A stretch of DNA of 64,000 bases from Rhizobium sp. R635 (GCF_002211285.1 NZ_LOKX01000020.1:1-64000), one strand, 5' to 3'; counted from the stretch's first letter, positions 52,851 to 62,747 are shown. Made by a program: numbers and translations. The notes: generated by a model not told the origin, from the letters alone.

Positions 52851-53909
52851 CTATTGCTGGACATGCGGGCCGAAAAGCTCGAGGTCGGCTTCGCCGAGCC
52901 TGTCGCTCGCCGTGTTCAGCTGGTGCCAGTAGGGATAGATCACCGGCGGCAGGCTGACGGCGTCGAGGCGGTTGCGTTCGTCTTCCGTGAGCTTCAGGTC
53001 TGCGGCGGCGATGTTGTCGCGGAACTGGGCTTCGGTGCGCCCGCCGATGATGACCGAGGTGACTGCCTTGCGGCCGATCAGCCAGGCAAGCGCAACTCGA
53101 GCCGCCGAAACGCCGCGTTCTTGCCCGATCGCCACCAGCGTCTCGACGATGTTCCAGAGGCGGTTTTCGTCGCGGATCGGCGGCTCGGTCCAGCCGGCGA
53201 ACTGGCGCGTGCCTTCGGGTGCTGCCTGGTTGCGGCGGTGCTTGCCGGAAAGCAGGCCGCCGGCGAGCGGGCTCCAGACCAGCACGCCGAGGCCCTGGTC
53301 GATCGAGATCGGCAGCAGTTCGTATTCGGCCTCGCGGGCTTCCAGCGTATAGTGGATCTGCTGGCTGACGAAGCGCTGGTAGCGGTGCTCGTTGGCAAGC
53401 CCAAGCGCCTTCATGATGTGCCAGCCGGAATAGTTCGAGCAGCCGACATAGCGCACCTTGCCCTGCCGGATCAGCGTGTCGAGCGCTTCCATCGTCTCTT
53501 CGAGCGGCGTCTGGCCGTCCCATTCATGCACCTGGTAGAGGTCGATGACATCGGTCCTCAGGCGCTTCAGGCTCGCCTCGCATTCGCGGATCAGGTGATA
53601 GCGCGAAAGGCCGCGGTCGTTCGGGCCGTCGCCCATGCCGAAGCGGGCCTTGGTGGCGAGCAGCACGCCCTGCGGCCGCTTGCCGCCGAGCGCCTCGCCG
53701 ATGATGTTTTCGCATTCGCCTGAGGAATAGACGTTGGCGGTGTCGATCAGGTTGATGCCGGCATCGATGCAGATGTCGATCATCTTCTTCGCCTCGGAGA
53801 CGCCGAGATCGCCGACCATCTTCGCCCAGCCGACGCCGCCGAAGGTCATCGTGCCCATGGTCAAAGTCGAAACCTTCAGGCCGGAGCGGCCGAGCAGACG
53901 ATATTCCAT
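52851..53909 (-). CDS. Aldo/keto reductase
   Basis: The 352-residue enzyme is a YghZ/Tas-like AKR. It begins MEYRLLGRSGLKVSTLTMGTMTFGG and carries the catalytic LIDTANVYSSGECE, the lysine in VLLATKARFG, and the nucleotide end ASRVALAWLIGRKAVTSVIIGGRTEAQF. The start at 53909 has AGGAGG upstream; the longer frame is spurious. It lies beside the ABC importer but is read the other way. Substrate unknown. Confidence 0.9.
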   Translation of the reverse strand: MEYRLLGRSGLKVSTLTMGTMTFGGVGWAKMVGDLGVSEAKKMIDICIDAGINLIDTANVYSSGECENIIGEALGGKRPQGVLLATKARFGMGDGPNDRGLSRYHLIRECEASLKRLRTDVIDLYQVHEWDGQTPLEETMEALDTLIRQGKVRYVGCSNYSGWHIMKALGLANEHRYQRFVSQQIHYTLEAREAEYELLPISIDQGLGVLVWSPLAGGLLSGKHRRNQAAPEGTRQFAGWTEPPIRDENRLWNIVETLVAIGQERGVSAARVALAWLIGRKAVTSVIIGGRTEAQFRDNIAAADLKLTEDERNRLDAVSLPPVIYPYWHQLNTASDRLGEADLELFGPHVQQ

Positions 53910-54057
53910 TGAAACTCCTCCTTGATTGAAATGCGATTGACGTAATGCATAGCGGGGGAATGGCAAGAGCCTGAAGACCCCGCCGCTGCCACCTGTCACA
54001 TGCCTGTCAACGACCCCTAATAAGGGAGGGGTGACGCAATTCCCGAGGGTCACACTC

Positions 54058-55035
54058 ATGAAAACGATCGTTTCCGCCGCAGCGCTTCTCGCCGCGAGCC
54101 TCCTTGCCGTTCCGGCTTCGGCCGCAAACCTCGTTCTCTATACCAGCCAGCCGAACGAAGACGCGCAGGCGACGGTCGATGGCTTCATGGCCGCCAATCC
54201 CGATATCAAGGTCGACTGGGTGCGCGACGGCACGCCGAAGATCATTGCCAAGCTGCAGGCCGAGATCCAGGCCGGCAATCCGGTCGCCGATGTTCTCCTG
54301 ATCGCCGACATGGTGACTCTGGAGCGCTTGAAGGAAGACGGCAAGCTGCTCGCCTACAAGTCGCCGGAAGCTGCGCAATACGATGCCAGCCTCTATGATG
54401 CCGACGGCTATTATTACTCGACCAAGCTGATCACGACCGGCATCATGTATAACACCTCGGCGGCGATGAAGCCGACGAGCTGGAAGGATCTGACCAAGCC
54501 GGAGGCCAAGGGCCTCGTCACCATGCCGAGCCCGCTCGCTTCGGGTGCCGCGCTCATCCACGCCCAGACGCTCGCCGCCGTTCCCGGCCTCGGCTGGGAT
54601 TTCTACAAGGCGCTCGCCGAAAATGGCGCGATCGCGGCCGGCGGCAATGGCGCCGTGCTGAAGTCGGTCGCTTCGGGCGAGAAGGCCTACGGCATGGTCG
54701 TCGATTACCTACCGATCCGCGAGAAGGCCAAGGGTGCCCCCGTCGAATTCGTCTTCCCGAGTGAAGGCGTGTCGGCCGTCACCGAGCCGGTCGGCATTCT
54801 CGCCAGCAGCAAGAATGCCGAGGCCGCCAAGAAGTTCGTCGATTATGTGCTCTCGGAAAAGGGCCAGGAAGGCTTCCTCAAGCTCGGCTATATCCCGGCC
54901 CGCAACGGCATGAAGCTGCCGGAAGGTTTCCCGGCGCGCGACACCATCAAGGTACTGCCGATCAAGGCGGCCGAAGCTTTGAAGAATACCGACCAGGATC
55001 TGAAGACCTTCTCGGGCATTTACGGCTCGAACTGA
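54058..55035 (+). CDS. AfuA/PhnS-type ABC substrate-binding protein
   Basis: The 325-residue periplasmic protein has a signal peptide (residues 1-22, ending ASA) and the family 1 solute-binding fold: NLVLYTSQPNEDAQATVDGFMAANPDIKVDWVRDGTPKIIAKLQAEIQAG. The group includes iron(III) and 2-aminoethylphosphonate binders. A YYYS segment (about residue 116) may touch a metal or phosphate ligand, but the classical iron YY pair near residue 195 is not obvious, so the substrate stays open. It heads the importer operon. Confidence 0.88.
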   Translation: MKTIVSAAALLAASLLAVPASAANLVLYTSQPNEDAQATVDGFMAANPDIKVDWVRDGTPKIIAKLQAEIQAGNPVADVLLIADMVTLERLKEDGKLLAYKSPEAAQYDASLYDADGYYYSTKLITTGIMYNTSAAMKPTSWKDLTKPEAKGLVTMPSPLASGAALIHAQTLAAVPGLGWDFYKALAENGAIAAGGNGAVLKSVASGEKAYGMVVDYLPIREKAKGAPVEFVFPSEGVSAVTEPVGILASSKNAEAAKKFVDYVLSEKGQEGFLKLGYIPARNGMKLPEGFPARDTIKVLPIKAAEALKNTDQDLKTFSGIYGSN

Positions 55036-55042
55036 TCCTTTC

Positions 55043-56736
55043 ATGCAAGGATATGTGAGACCGGGAAACAGCCAGCCCGCCTGGCTGTTTCCCTTTATCG
55101 TCATCGTGGTTCTTATCCTCAGCGTGCTGCCGCTCGCCCGCCTCGCCATGGTCGGGATCGCGGCTTTCGCCAGCGGCGGCGTCATCGATGTGCTGAGCGA
55201 GCCGTCGCTCTGGCAGGCCACCTATTACACCATCGTCACCGCGGTTTTGGGCACGATCATCTCGCTTGCCATCGGCTGCCTCTTCGCCTTCCTGCTGACG
55301 CTGACCGATCTTCCGGGAAAAGGCCCGCTCAGCTTCTTCTTCGTGCTGCCGATGATGATCCCGCCGCAGGTGACGGCTCTTGCCTGGGTGCAGATGTCGG
55401 GGCCGTCGAGCCCGCTGCTAAAGGCGCTGCATATCGCGCCGCCGCTGGGCTCGCCGCAGCCGCTTTATTCGGTTGCTGGCATCGCGCTGCTCTATGGCGT
55501 GCAGCATGCGCCGCTCGTCTATCTCGCGCTGCGGGCCGGGCTGATGACGCTGCCGCGCGACGGCGTCGAAGCGGCGCGGCTTTCCGGCGCCTCCAGCCTG
55601 CGCGTGTTCCGGGATATCATCCTGCCGCTGTCGCTGCCCGGCATCATCGCCGGAGCGGCGATCTCCTTCGTCTCCTGCACCGGCAATTCGGCATCCCTGC
55701 CATTCTCGGCATTCCCGCCTCGATCTACACGCTGCCGACCTTGATCTTTACCAAATTCTCAGCCTTCACCAGCCGCACCTTCGGCGATGTCGCCGTGCTT
55801 TCAGGCATTATCGCCATGATCTCGGTCGCAGGCTTGATGATCCAGGACCGGTCGCTCAGAGGCCGCGACTACCGCGTCATCGGCCTGTCGGGGGCGAGCG
55901 CCGTCTTCGAGCTCGGCGCCTGGCGCTTCGCCTTCACGCCGCTCCTCTGGGGCATCCTGTTCTTCATGCTCGCCGCACCCTTCTTTGCGCTCGTCGCCGG
56001 CGCGCTGGTGCCGGCCTATGGCGTGCCGCTGACTTTCAAGACCATGTCGCTGCATGCCTTCCAGGAGATCCTGTTCCGGCAGGCGGTGACGCGCACGGCC
56101 TTTATCAATTCACTGTCGCTCGCGAGCGCCACCGCACTCGGTCTCCTCGTGGTGACGGTGCTTGCCGCCTATGCGCTGACGCGACGGAGAGATGCCGTCT
56201 CCCGCATCGTTTCCAGCCTGATCGAGATACCCTATTCGCTGCCCGGCATCGTCATGGCGGTCTCCTTCATCCTGGTCTTCGCAGCACCGATCCCCTTCCT
56301 GCATGTCTCGCTCTACGGCACGATCTGGATCATCCTGATCGCCTATTTCTCCTCCTTCTTCGCCGTCAGCCTGAAGCCCGTCGTCAGCGCCTTCCACCAG
56401 CTCGATCCTGCGCTGGAGGAGGCCGCGCGGCTTTCCGGCGCCGGCTTCTTCCGCCGGCTTTTCGATATCGTCGTGCCGCTGATCGCACCCGCCGCCGGCG
56501 CCTCCGTGATCCTCGTCTTCCTGATCGCCTGCAACGAGCTGACGATCTCGGCGCTGCTCTGGTCGGCCGGCACCCAGACGCTCGGCGTCGCGATCTACAA
56601 TCTCGATGACAGCGGCAGCTCCGACCTTGCCTCGGCGCTTTCCGTCCTCGTCGTCCTCATGGTCGTCGTCATGATGCTGCTTCTGGAGCTTCTGGCTAAA
56701 CGCCTGCCGAAAGGGGTCGTCCCATGGCGAAGCTGA
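55043..56736 (+). pseudogene. Two-domain ABC permease gene, interrupted by a frameshift
   Basis: The reading frame 55043-55687 encodes the first permease domain (six helices, EAARLSGASSLRVFRDIILPLSLPGIIAGA). The frame then breaks, and a second frame from about 55690 to 56736 continues it, with EEAARLSGAGFFRRLFDIVVPLIAPAAG in the second domain. One missing T at about 55688 restores CTGNFGIPAILGIP. Joined, the product is about 564 residues, the normal size for FbpB/PhnT-type fused permeases. Either a true mutation or a sequencing error. It lies between the binding-protein and ATPase genes. Confidence 0.85.
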
Positions 56737-57743
56737 TCCTCAATCGTGTGGCCAAGGATTTCGGCACCGGGCGCGCCGCCGTCAGTGACTTCTCGCTCGA
56801 CGTGCGCGAGGGCGGGTTCCTGGCGCTGCTCGGGCCTTCCGGCTGCGGCAAGACGACGGTTCTGCGCATGATCGCCGGTTTCGAGACGCCCTCCGACGGC
56901 TCGATCCATCTCGGCGAACGACTGCTCGCCGATGCCGCGCAGTCGCTGCCGCCGGAGAAGCGCAATATGGCGATGGTCTTCCAGTCCTATGCGCTCTGGC
57001 CGCATATGAGCGTGGCGGACAATGTCGGCTATCCCCTCAAGGTGCGCGGCATTTCGGGCGATGCCTACCGGGCGAAGGTCGGCGAGGCGCTCTCCACCGT
57101 CCGGCTCGCCGACTATGCCGGCCGGCGGCCGGCCGATCTCTCCGGTGGCCAGCGCCAGCGCGTGGCGCTCGCCCGCTGCCTGGTGACATCGCCCGACGTC
57201 GTGCTGCTCGACGAGCCGCTCGCCAATCTCGACCGGCACCTGAAGCAGGAGATGGAGGAGACTTTTCGTGAGTTCCACCAGCGCTCGGGTGCCACGATGA
57301 TCTACGTCACCCACGACCAGAGCGAAGCGATGGCGCTCGCGACCGACGTCGCCGTCATGTCCGAAGGGCGCCTGCTGCAGGTGGCGCCGCCGGCCGAAAT
57401 CTATGCCCGGCCGGAAGGCCGCATCGTCGGCGGGCTGATCGGGCGCGGCGCGATCGTCACGCTGCCTGTCATGGGCGGCGAACGCCATCTGGAGTGGGAC
57501 GAGCTGCAGGATGCGCTGCAGGCGGCCAATACCGATGGCGCCGATATCCTCGTGCGGCCGGAGGATGTGACCATCGGCGGCGAGGGCGCCCGCGCGACCG
57601 TCGAATCCGTGCTTTTCGAGGGCGAGCGCTACGCCGTCAAACTCACGCTCGGCAACGGCCAGACGCTGCGCGCCTACAGCCGCGTCGCGGTCGAGGCCGG
57701 CGAGACGGTGCGCGTCGTCATCCGCGCCGGCTGGCGGCTTTGA
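56724..57743 (+). CDS. ABC transporter ATP-binding protein
   Basis: The 339-residue ATPase has Walker A GPSGCGKTT (residues 37-45), Q-loop VFQSYALWPHMSV, signature DLSGGQRQRVALARCL, Walker B VVLLDEPLANLDRHL, and the switch histidine in YVTHDQSEA. The C-terminal TOBE domain (~270-335) places it with FbpC/PotA-like importers. Its ATG overlaps the end of the permease gene by 13 bp. It would energise the binding protein-permease pair if the permease is functional. Confidence 0.92.
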   Translation: MAKLILNRVAKDFGTGRAAVSDFSLDVREGGFLALLGPSGCGKTTVLRMIAGFETPSDGSIHLGERLLADAAQSLPPEKRNMAMVFQSYALWPHMSVADNVGYPLKVRGISGDAYRAKVGEALSTVRLADYAGRRPADLSGGQRQRVALARCLVTSPDVVLLDEPLANLDRHLKQEMEETFREFHQRSGATMIYVTHDQSEAMALATDVAVMSEGRLLQVAPPAEIYARPEGRIVGGLIGRGAIVTLPVMGGERHLEWDELQDALQAANTDGADILVRPEDVTIGGEGARATVESVLFEGERYAVKLTLGNGQTLRAYSRVAVEAGETVRVVIRAGWRL

Positions 57744-57882
57744 TGGGTCGAGAGTCGGCGTCTGCAATGATCGCAATTGAAGCTCGGCAATACAGGTTGA
57801 AAATTGGCCGTATCTTCTTTCGAATCACCATAAAGTTGAATAATTCTTCGTGCGTTAATCCATCATTGAGGGACATATTCAT

Positions 57883-58116
57883 ATGCCAATTTCAGTAAAG
57901 CGTATTCGATCCGTTTTCGTGCTTTCGGCGGTTCTTTTGGGTGCCGCGAGCGTTCTCCAGGGATGCCCGTCCTTGGAGCGGGGCGAACGAACCCAGACCT
58001 TTAGCCCAAATGATTTATACCGCGGTTCAAGCAACAGGAGCTCGTCGAGCAGTCCTGATGGCGGTCACAGCCAACCTCACGATAACGCCACCTCAAGCCC
58101 GCCCAGCCATATCTAG
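57883..58116 (+). CDS. Small lipoprotein of unknown function
   Basis: A 77-residue ORF carries a lipoprotein signal with VLQGC (cysteine 28, then PSLERG). The tail is Ser- and Pro-rich (NRSSSSSPDGG) and likely disordered. The 57744-57882 leader is AT-richer than its surroundings and could hold its promoter. No family was recognised; coding status rests on the signal peptide and lipobox. Confidence 0.45.
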   Translation: MPISVKRIRSVFVLSAVLLGAASVLQGCPSLERGERTQTFSPNDLYRGSSNRSSSSSPDGGHSQPHDNATSSPPSHI

Positions 58117-58208
58117 GCGCAGACGGCACTTGTAGCATATTTCTCGGCTTGCGGTCTTTCCCTGCGGCGATTGCCGGTTAAGGTACTGCCCGCAACCGGA
58201 CTCATTCC

Positions 58209-59318
58209 ATGTCGCTTCGTCTCGCCACCTTCAACGTCGAAAACCTGCTGACCCGTTTCGATTTCACCGGCTTCCGCAACCAGTTGCGCCAGGACCGCGT
58301 GATCAAGCTTTTCGAGGTGAACAACGAGGGTGTCTATCAGCAGCTCGAGCAGGCGCGCGTGATCGCGGCGACCGACGACACCAGGCAGATGACGGCGCTG
58401 GCGATTGCAGATGCGGATGCCGATATTCTCTGCCTGCAGGAAATCGACAATATGGCCGCCCTGCATGCCTTCGAATACGGCTATCTCTTCCGCATGGTCG
58501 GAAACGGCTACCGGCAGAAATTCCTGGTGGAAGGCAATGACAGCCGCGGCATCGATGTCGCCGTCCTGATGCGCGAGGAAACGCGCGACGGCCAGAAGAT
58601 CGAGCTTCGGGATATCAGAAGCCACGCGATGACGACCTATCGCGACTTCGATCTCTTCGACGAGGAACTGGCGCTCACCAGCCGCATCGACGACAAGATC
58701 TTCAAGCGCGATTGCCTGGAGCTCGATCTTCTGATCGGCGGCCGGCCGCTTTCGCTCTATGTCGTGCATTTCAAATCGATGGGCAATCCGCGCGACGGGC
58801 TCGACGGGCGCCAGTCGACCATGCCGATCCGCCGGGCCGAGGCGCGCGCCGTGCGCCGCATCATCGAGGATCGCTTCGGGGCCGGCCACACAGCCTCGAA
58901 GAGTTTCGCCATCTGCGGCGACATGAATGACTACCAGGAGCGCGTCGACGTCATCGGCCGGCGCGGCGCCGGCTATCGCTTCGAACATCAGCAAGAGGCC
59001 GAAAGCGCGCTTGACGTTTTCAGCCGCGACGGCTTCGCCGAAAACGTCGTGCGCCGGCGCGAGGCCCTCGACCGCTGGACGCTCTATCACTCCCGCGGGC
59101 CGCAGGAGCAGTGGCTCTGCCAGCTCGACTATCTCTGGCTTTCGCCGGCACTCGCCGCCCATAATGCCGGCCGCCTGCCTGAAATCATCCGCAGCGGCCA
59201 GCCCTATCGCACCATCTTCCCGCCGGGGCAGGAGGTGGAGCGTTATCCCCGCACCGGTTGGGACCGGCCGAAGGCCTCCGACCATTGCCCCGTCGTCATG
59301 ACACTGGATCTCCCCTGA
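58209..59318 (+). CDS. Endonuclease/exonuclease/phosphatase family protein
   Basis: The 369-residue protein has the EEP fold signatures: LRLATFNVENLLTR (start), ILCLQEIDNM, RGIDVAVLMREE, SFAICGDMNDYQERVDV, and a final KASDHCPVVMTLDL. The family includes AP endonucleases, DNases and phosphodiesterases. Without a secretion signal it is probably cytoplasmic. The NUDIX gene follows 8 bp on, so they form an operon. Confidence 0.9.
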   Translation: MSLRLATFNVENLLTRFDFTGFRNQLRQDRVIKLFEVNNEGVYQQLEQARVIAATDDTRQMTALAIADADADILCLQEIDNMAALHAFEYGYLFRMVGNGYRQKFLVEGNDSRGIDVAVLMREETRDGQKIELRDIRSHAMTTYRDFDLFDEELALTSRIDDKIFKRDCLELDLLIGGRPLSLYVVHFKSMGNPRDGLDGRQSTMPIRRAEARAVRRIIEDRFGAGHTASKSFAICGDMNDYQERVDVIGRRGAGYRFEHQQEAESALDVFSRDGFAENVVRRREALDRWTLYHSRGPQEQWLCQLDYLWLSPALAAHNAGRLPEIIRSGQPYRTIFPPGQEVERYPRTGWDRPKASDHCPVVMTLDLP

Positions 59319-59326
59319 AAGCGACC

Positions 59327-60097
59327 ATGAAAACCAATTTGAGCTTGAATATTCCGGATACCGATTTTTCCGACGATTTCGCCGGCTGGCCGCCCGAGAG
59401 CACCGTCTTCCCGATCGCGGGCGTCGATCTCCGCGTCCTGCCCGGCACGCATCCTTTCGTTGCCGCCGAGGAGACTGACATCCGCGAGAACTGGGCGAAG
59501 GAGACGGCCGCCAATCCGGCATTGTTCGACGGGCGGCTGGTGTTTCAGCAGCGGCTGTCGCTCGGCCGGGAGGGGATTTCCGGCGAGGGTTACGTCACGC
59601 CGTTTTCCGCCTTCATGTACTGGCGCCGCCAGCCGCAGCGCCAGGGCGGCATCCACATCTTCGCCTATCCCGTGCTCGAAAGCGCCGACGGCGCGCTGGT
59701 GGCGATCCGCATGGGCGCGCACACGGCCAATGCCGGCCAGGTCTATTTCGCCGCCGGCTCGCTGGAGGCGGAGGACATCGTCGACGGGCGCTGCGATGTC
59801 GAGGCCAACATGCGCCGCGAGGTCCACGAGGAGACCGGCCTCGATCTTTCCGATGCCGCGGCGGGGCAGGGGCTCTATGCCAGCCACGCCCACCGCACGG
59901 TGACGCTGATGCGCCTCTTCCGCTTCGACCTGACGGCCGACGAGATGGTGAAACGGATCGAGGCCCACATGCTGGTCGCCGAAGACAAGGAAATCGCCGG
60001 TGCCGTGGCGATCCGCTCGGCCGATCATGCGGCCTATCCGTATAACCGGGCGATGCTGCCGGTGATTGATTGGTATTTCGGGAATAAGGGCATGTAG
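59327..60097 (+). CDS. NUDIX hydrolase
   Basis: The 256-residue protein has a NUDIX domain with REVHEETGL (about residue 164) and the preceding AGSLEAEDIVDGRCDVEANM. The canonical upstream Glu eight residues before the Arg is Cys here. The fold hydrolyses nucleoside diphosphates linked to other groups. An N-terminal half of ~100 residues (DTDFSDDFAGWPPESTVFPIAGVDLRV) is conserved in a rhizobial subfamily. It is probably cotranscribed with the EEP gene. Confidence 0.85.
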   Translation: MKTNLSLNIPDTDFSDDFAGWPPESTVFPIAGVDLRVLPGTHPFVAAEETDIRENWAKETAANPALFDGRLVFQQRLSLGREGISGEGYVTPFSAFMYWRRQPQRQGGIHIFAYPVLESADGALVAIRMGAHTANAGQVYFAAGSLEAEDIVDGRCDVEANMRREVHEETGLDLSDAAAGQGLYASHAHRTVTLMRLFRFDLTADEMVKRIEAHMLVAEDKEIAGAVAIRSADHAAYPYNRAMLPVIDWYFGNKGM

Positions 60098-60146
60098 GGT
60101 GCGGCCATCGGAGGCGGGTGGGTTAGCACCGGCATGCCGTGCGGCA

Positions 60147-60176
60147 CCCCCCTCTGTCCGGCAGGACAGAGGGGGG
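60147..60176. repeat. C/G-rich palindromic repeat
   Basis: CCCCCCTCTGTCC-GGCA-GGACAGAGGGGGG is a perfect 13-bp inverted repeat. The gap 60098-60388 holds nothing else I can support besides the PhzF promoter region. Confidence 0.7.
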
Positions 60177-60388
60177 GGCCCACGGCGCGCTCTCTCCCCC
60201 TTCCGCTGACACGCTCTTCGAGCGCCCCCGAAAAACAAAAAATCGATTTTCATTAAGCATCACGCGCAAATTCAAGACCGCCGGCGCCTCCCGCCGGACA
60301 TGCGTTGTTGTTACTGGACTTAGCGCCTTGCACTCGGCCGCTCGGTCGGGCAGGTTGACGGCGCGATGATCGATTCAAGGAGGCCGAT

Positions 60389-61300
60389 GTGGCGCGAAGC
60401 TACAGCGTCTATGACGTGTTCACCGATCGAAAGCTTGCCGGCAATCCGCTGGCGGTGATCTTCGACGGAGACGATCTCAGCGACGAGGCGATGCAGGCGA
60501 TTACCCGGGAGATCAATCTCTCGGAGACGGTTTTCGTGCAGCCTTCGAGCAATCCCGCCTATGCGGCCAGGATCAGGATTTTCACGCCGGGGCGCGAATT
60601 GCCGTTTGCCGGCCATCCGACGGTCGGCACGGCGATTGCGCTCGCCGAACGCACGCATGGCGACGTCAACCGCGATCTCGTCACCGTCATCGAGGAAAAT
60701 GTCGGGCCGGTGCGCTGCGCCGTGCGGCTCAGGGAAGGCGAGGCTAGCTTTGCCGAATTCGATCTGCCGCGCAAATCGCAGCAGGCCGTCATGCCGCTCG
60801 ACAAGCTCGGCATGGCCGACGCGCTGTCGCTGAAGGTGACGGAGATCGGCTTCGAAAATCACGTGCCCTCGGTCTGGACCGCCGGCGTGCCCTTCCTGCT
60901 CATTCCGGTGCATGATGTCGGCGCCGCGCAGCGGGTCGATTTCGATCCGCAGCTCTGGGAAAAGATCGTGCCCTTCGTCGACGGCGCGCTCGCCTCGGCC
61001 TATGTCTATTGCCGCGGCGGCGTCAACCACGTGGCGAAGTTCCATGCGCGCATGTTCGCAAGCGGCATGGGCATTGTCGAGGACCCGGCGACCGGCGCGG
61101 CCGCGGCCGCACTCTCCGGCGCCATCCACCATTTCGACCGGCTGACGGACGGGCACCACCCGATCATGATCGAGCAGGGCGTCGAGATGGACCGGCCGTC
61201 CTTCATCCACCTGCATATCGATGTCGACGGCGGGGTGATCTCCAACGCCCGGATCGGCGGCCAGGCGGTGCGGCTGGCAAGCGGCACGCTCGACCTTTGA
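60389..61300 (+). CDS. PhzF family isomerase
   Basis: This 303-residue protein is of the PhzF/YHI9 fold (two diaminopimelate epimerase-like halves). VYDVFTDRKLAGNPLAVIFDGD and the catalytic E in INLSETVFVQ (residue 46) are family features, as are GRELPFAGHPTVGTA and EDPATGAAAAALSGAIHHF. The start is GTG with AAGGAGG 7-13 bp upstream. PhzF catalyses an isomerisation in phenazine synthesis, but no other phz gene is present, so the real substrate is different and unknown. Confidence 0.9.
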   Translation: MARSYSVYDVFTDRKLAGNPLAVIFDGDDLSDEAMQAITREINLSETVFVQPSSNPAYAARIRIFTPGRELPFAGHPTVGTAIALAERTHGDVNRDLVTVIEENVGPVRCAVRLREGEASFAEFDLPRKSQQAVMPLDKLGMADALSLKVTEIGFENHVPSVWTAGVPFLLIPVHDVGAAQRVDFDPQLWEKIVPFVDGALASAYVYCRGGVNHVAKFHARMFASGMGIVEDPATGAAAAALSGAIHHFDRLTDGHHPIMIEQGVEMDRPSFIHLHIDVDGGVISNARIGGQAVRLASGTLDL

Positions 61301-61310
61301 TTTGATGGAA

Positions 61311-61410
61311 CGTGCTTAGCGCATCCGTCAGGCCAAGCACGCTCTATCACTTTGAATCGGCGCATAATCCTTTCCGAAAACCGGTTCCGGTTTTGGGGCT
61401 CATGCGCCGC
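61311..61410. repeat. Palindromic repeat cluster upstream of tRNA-Lys
   Basis: CGTGCTT/AAGCACG (about 61312-61342) encloses a ~15-base loop, followed by a CCGAAAACCGG-TT-CCGGTTTTGG hairpin (about 61377-61399). They are dispersed-type units between PhzF and the tRNA promoter. Confidence 0.5.
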
Positions 61411-61466
61411 ATTTCACCCATCCGCAAAAATCTTTGAGATTAACCAAAGAATTTTCGCCGATGCGC

Positions 61467-61495
61467 TGGACAAGCCTGCCGATCCTGTTTATACG
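61467..61495 (+). promoter_or_regulatory. Promoter of tRNA-Lys
   Basis: TGGACA (61467-61472) and TATACG (61490-61495) are 17 bp apart. The predicted start near 61502 is about 24 bp before the mature tRNA. Confidence 0.6.
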
Positions 61496-61525
61496 CCCCG
61501 TCACACCGCGCAGCCAAGCGCGAAC

Positions 61526-61601
<76 letters not shown>

Positions 61602-61742
61602 TTTTTCCTGAAATCATTGATATATTTTGGTTCAGGCCGGATTTTCCGGCCTGTTGGAAATTGCTCCGGAAACGGGCGATGTGATTGACACTGGTCACAT
61701 CGCGCTGCGCGCTCTATCTCCCTATCTTAAACGGGGAGTTCC

Positions 61743-62048
61743 ATGAAAAGCGTCATCGTTGCCGTCGCCTTGTCGCTGCTGCCGCTGCCGCTGCCGGCTT
61801 TTGCCGCCGGGGTGACGGAAGTCAAAGCGAACGCCCATAGCTGCGGCGAGATTGCGCAGATCATCCGTCAGAATAAGAAGGTCTTCGTTCGCGTCGGCTT
61901 CGGCGGGCGCAGCTTTCGTTATCCCCCTGCGCAATGCGGCCCGGGCGACAAGCGCAGTACGGGCAGTTTTCGCGATGCGGAGGGAAAGCAGTGCGTTCTC
62001 GATTACGCCTGTGTCTACGACCCGGCGTCGCTCTATAATTTCCCCTGA
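61743..62048 (+). CDS. Small secreted protein, tandem paralogue 1
   Basis: The 101-residue protein has a signal peptide (residues 1-22, ending AFA). The mature domain reads HSCGEIAQIIRQNKKVFVRVGFGGRSFRYPP, then C-x-PGDK, DAEGKQCVLDYACVYDP. Four mature cysteines are conserved with the next gene. No family name is known to me. GGGGAG lies just before the ATG. It stands alone after the tRNA gene. Confidence 0.75.
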   Translation: MKSVIVAVALSLLPLPLPAFAAGVTEVKANAHSCGEIAQIIRQNKKVFVRVGFGGRSFRYPPAQCGPGDKRSTGSFRDAEGKQCVLDYACVYDPASLYNFP

Positions 62049-62280
62049 TGCACTGCGCGTTGAAGCTGATGCCGCTTTGAATCCTGCGGTTGAAAATTTC
62101 TATTTTGGCGTCTTGACTCCTCGGTGATTTGGAACAAAATAAGAACAGATTTGACGAGGGACGGACGAGCTAAATGTACCGGAGGATTAGGGAAATCGTG
62201 AGCGAGGCGGCTATCGGGTCGTTCCCGCGCCGGCCGTAGCCGCGATGCCTGACATCGGTCTCTCATATCAGGAGTTGTGT

Positions 62281-62583
62281 ATGAAATGCGTCGTTATGGT
62301 TCTTGCGTTGCTGCTGCCGTCGGCGGTCCTTGCCGCCGAGACCGTGGAGGTCAATGCCAGGGACCACAGCTGCGCGGAGCTCAGGCGCGTCATCCAGCAG
62401 GAGAAGCGGGTGTTCGTGCGCATGGGCTTCGGCGGCCGCAGCTTCCGCTATCCGCCGGCGAGATGCAATCTGGGGGACAAGTACGACACGGCAAGGGTGA
62501 GAGATGCAGACGGCAAGATCTGCATCCTCGACCACGAGTGCGTCTACGACCCTCAGTCCTTCTATAACAGAATTCCCAACTAG
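62281..62583 (+). CDS. Small secreted protein, tandem paralogue 2
   Basis: The 100-residue protein matches the previous one (about half identical by eye). It has the signal peptide (residues 1-17), HSCAELRRVIQQEKRVFVRMGFGGRSFRYPP, GDKYDTARVRDADGKICILDHECVYDP. The same four cysteines and the GFGGRSFRYPP core are kept. AGGAGTTG sets the start at 62281; the longer frame is spurious. The 232-bp gap between the two copies has AT-richer sequence, so each has its own promoter. Confidence 0.78.
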   Translation: MKCVVMVLALLLPSAVLAAETVEVNARDHSCAELRRVIQQEKRVFVRMGFGGRSFRYPPARCNLGDKYDTARVRDADGKICILDHECVYDPQSFYNRIPN

Positions 62584-62747
62584 CCTCTGAAGCCAAGCAT
62601 CGCCATGTCAACGAGCCTGAAAAGGCGCGAACGGGATCGGCTTGCCCGGCGCAGGGCGGCGAGGCGGGAAGGGCAGGGAGGGAACGAATGAAATCAGAGC
62701 TTTATGGCAAGGGTTGAAGCCTTCAACCTTCACTTTGGGAGACTATC

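Noticed and set aside
60389..61300. PhzF as evidence of a phenazine cluster
   Set aside because: No other phz gene is present in the window, and isolated PhzF-fold proteins are widespread.
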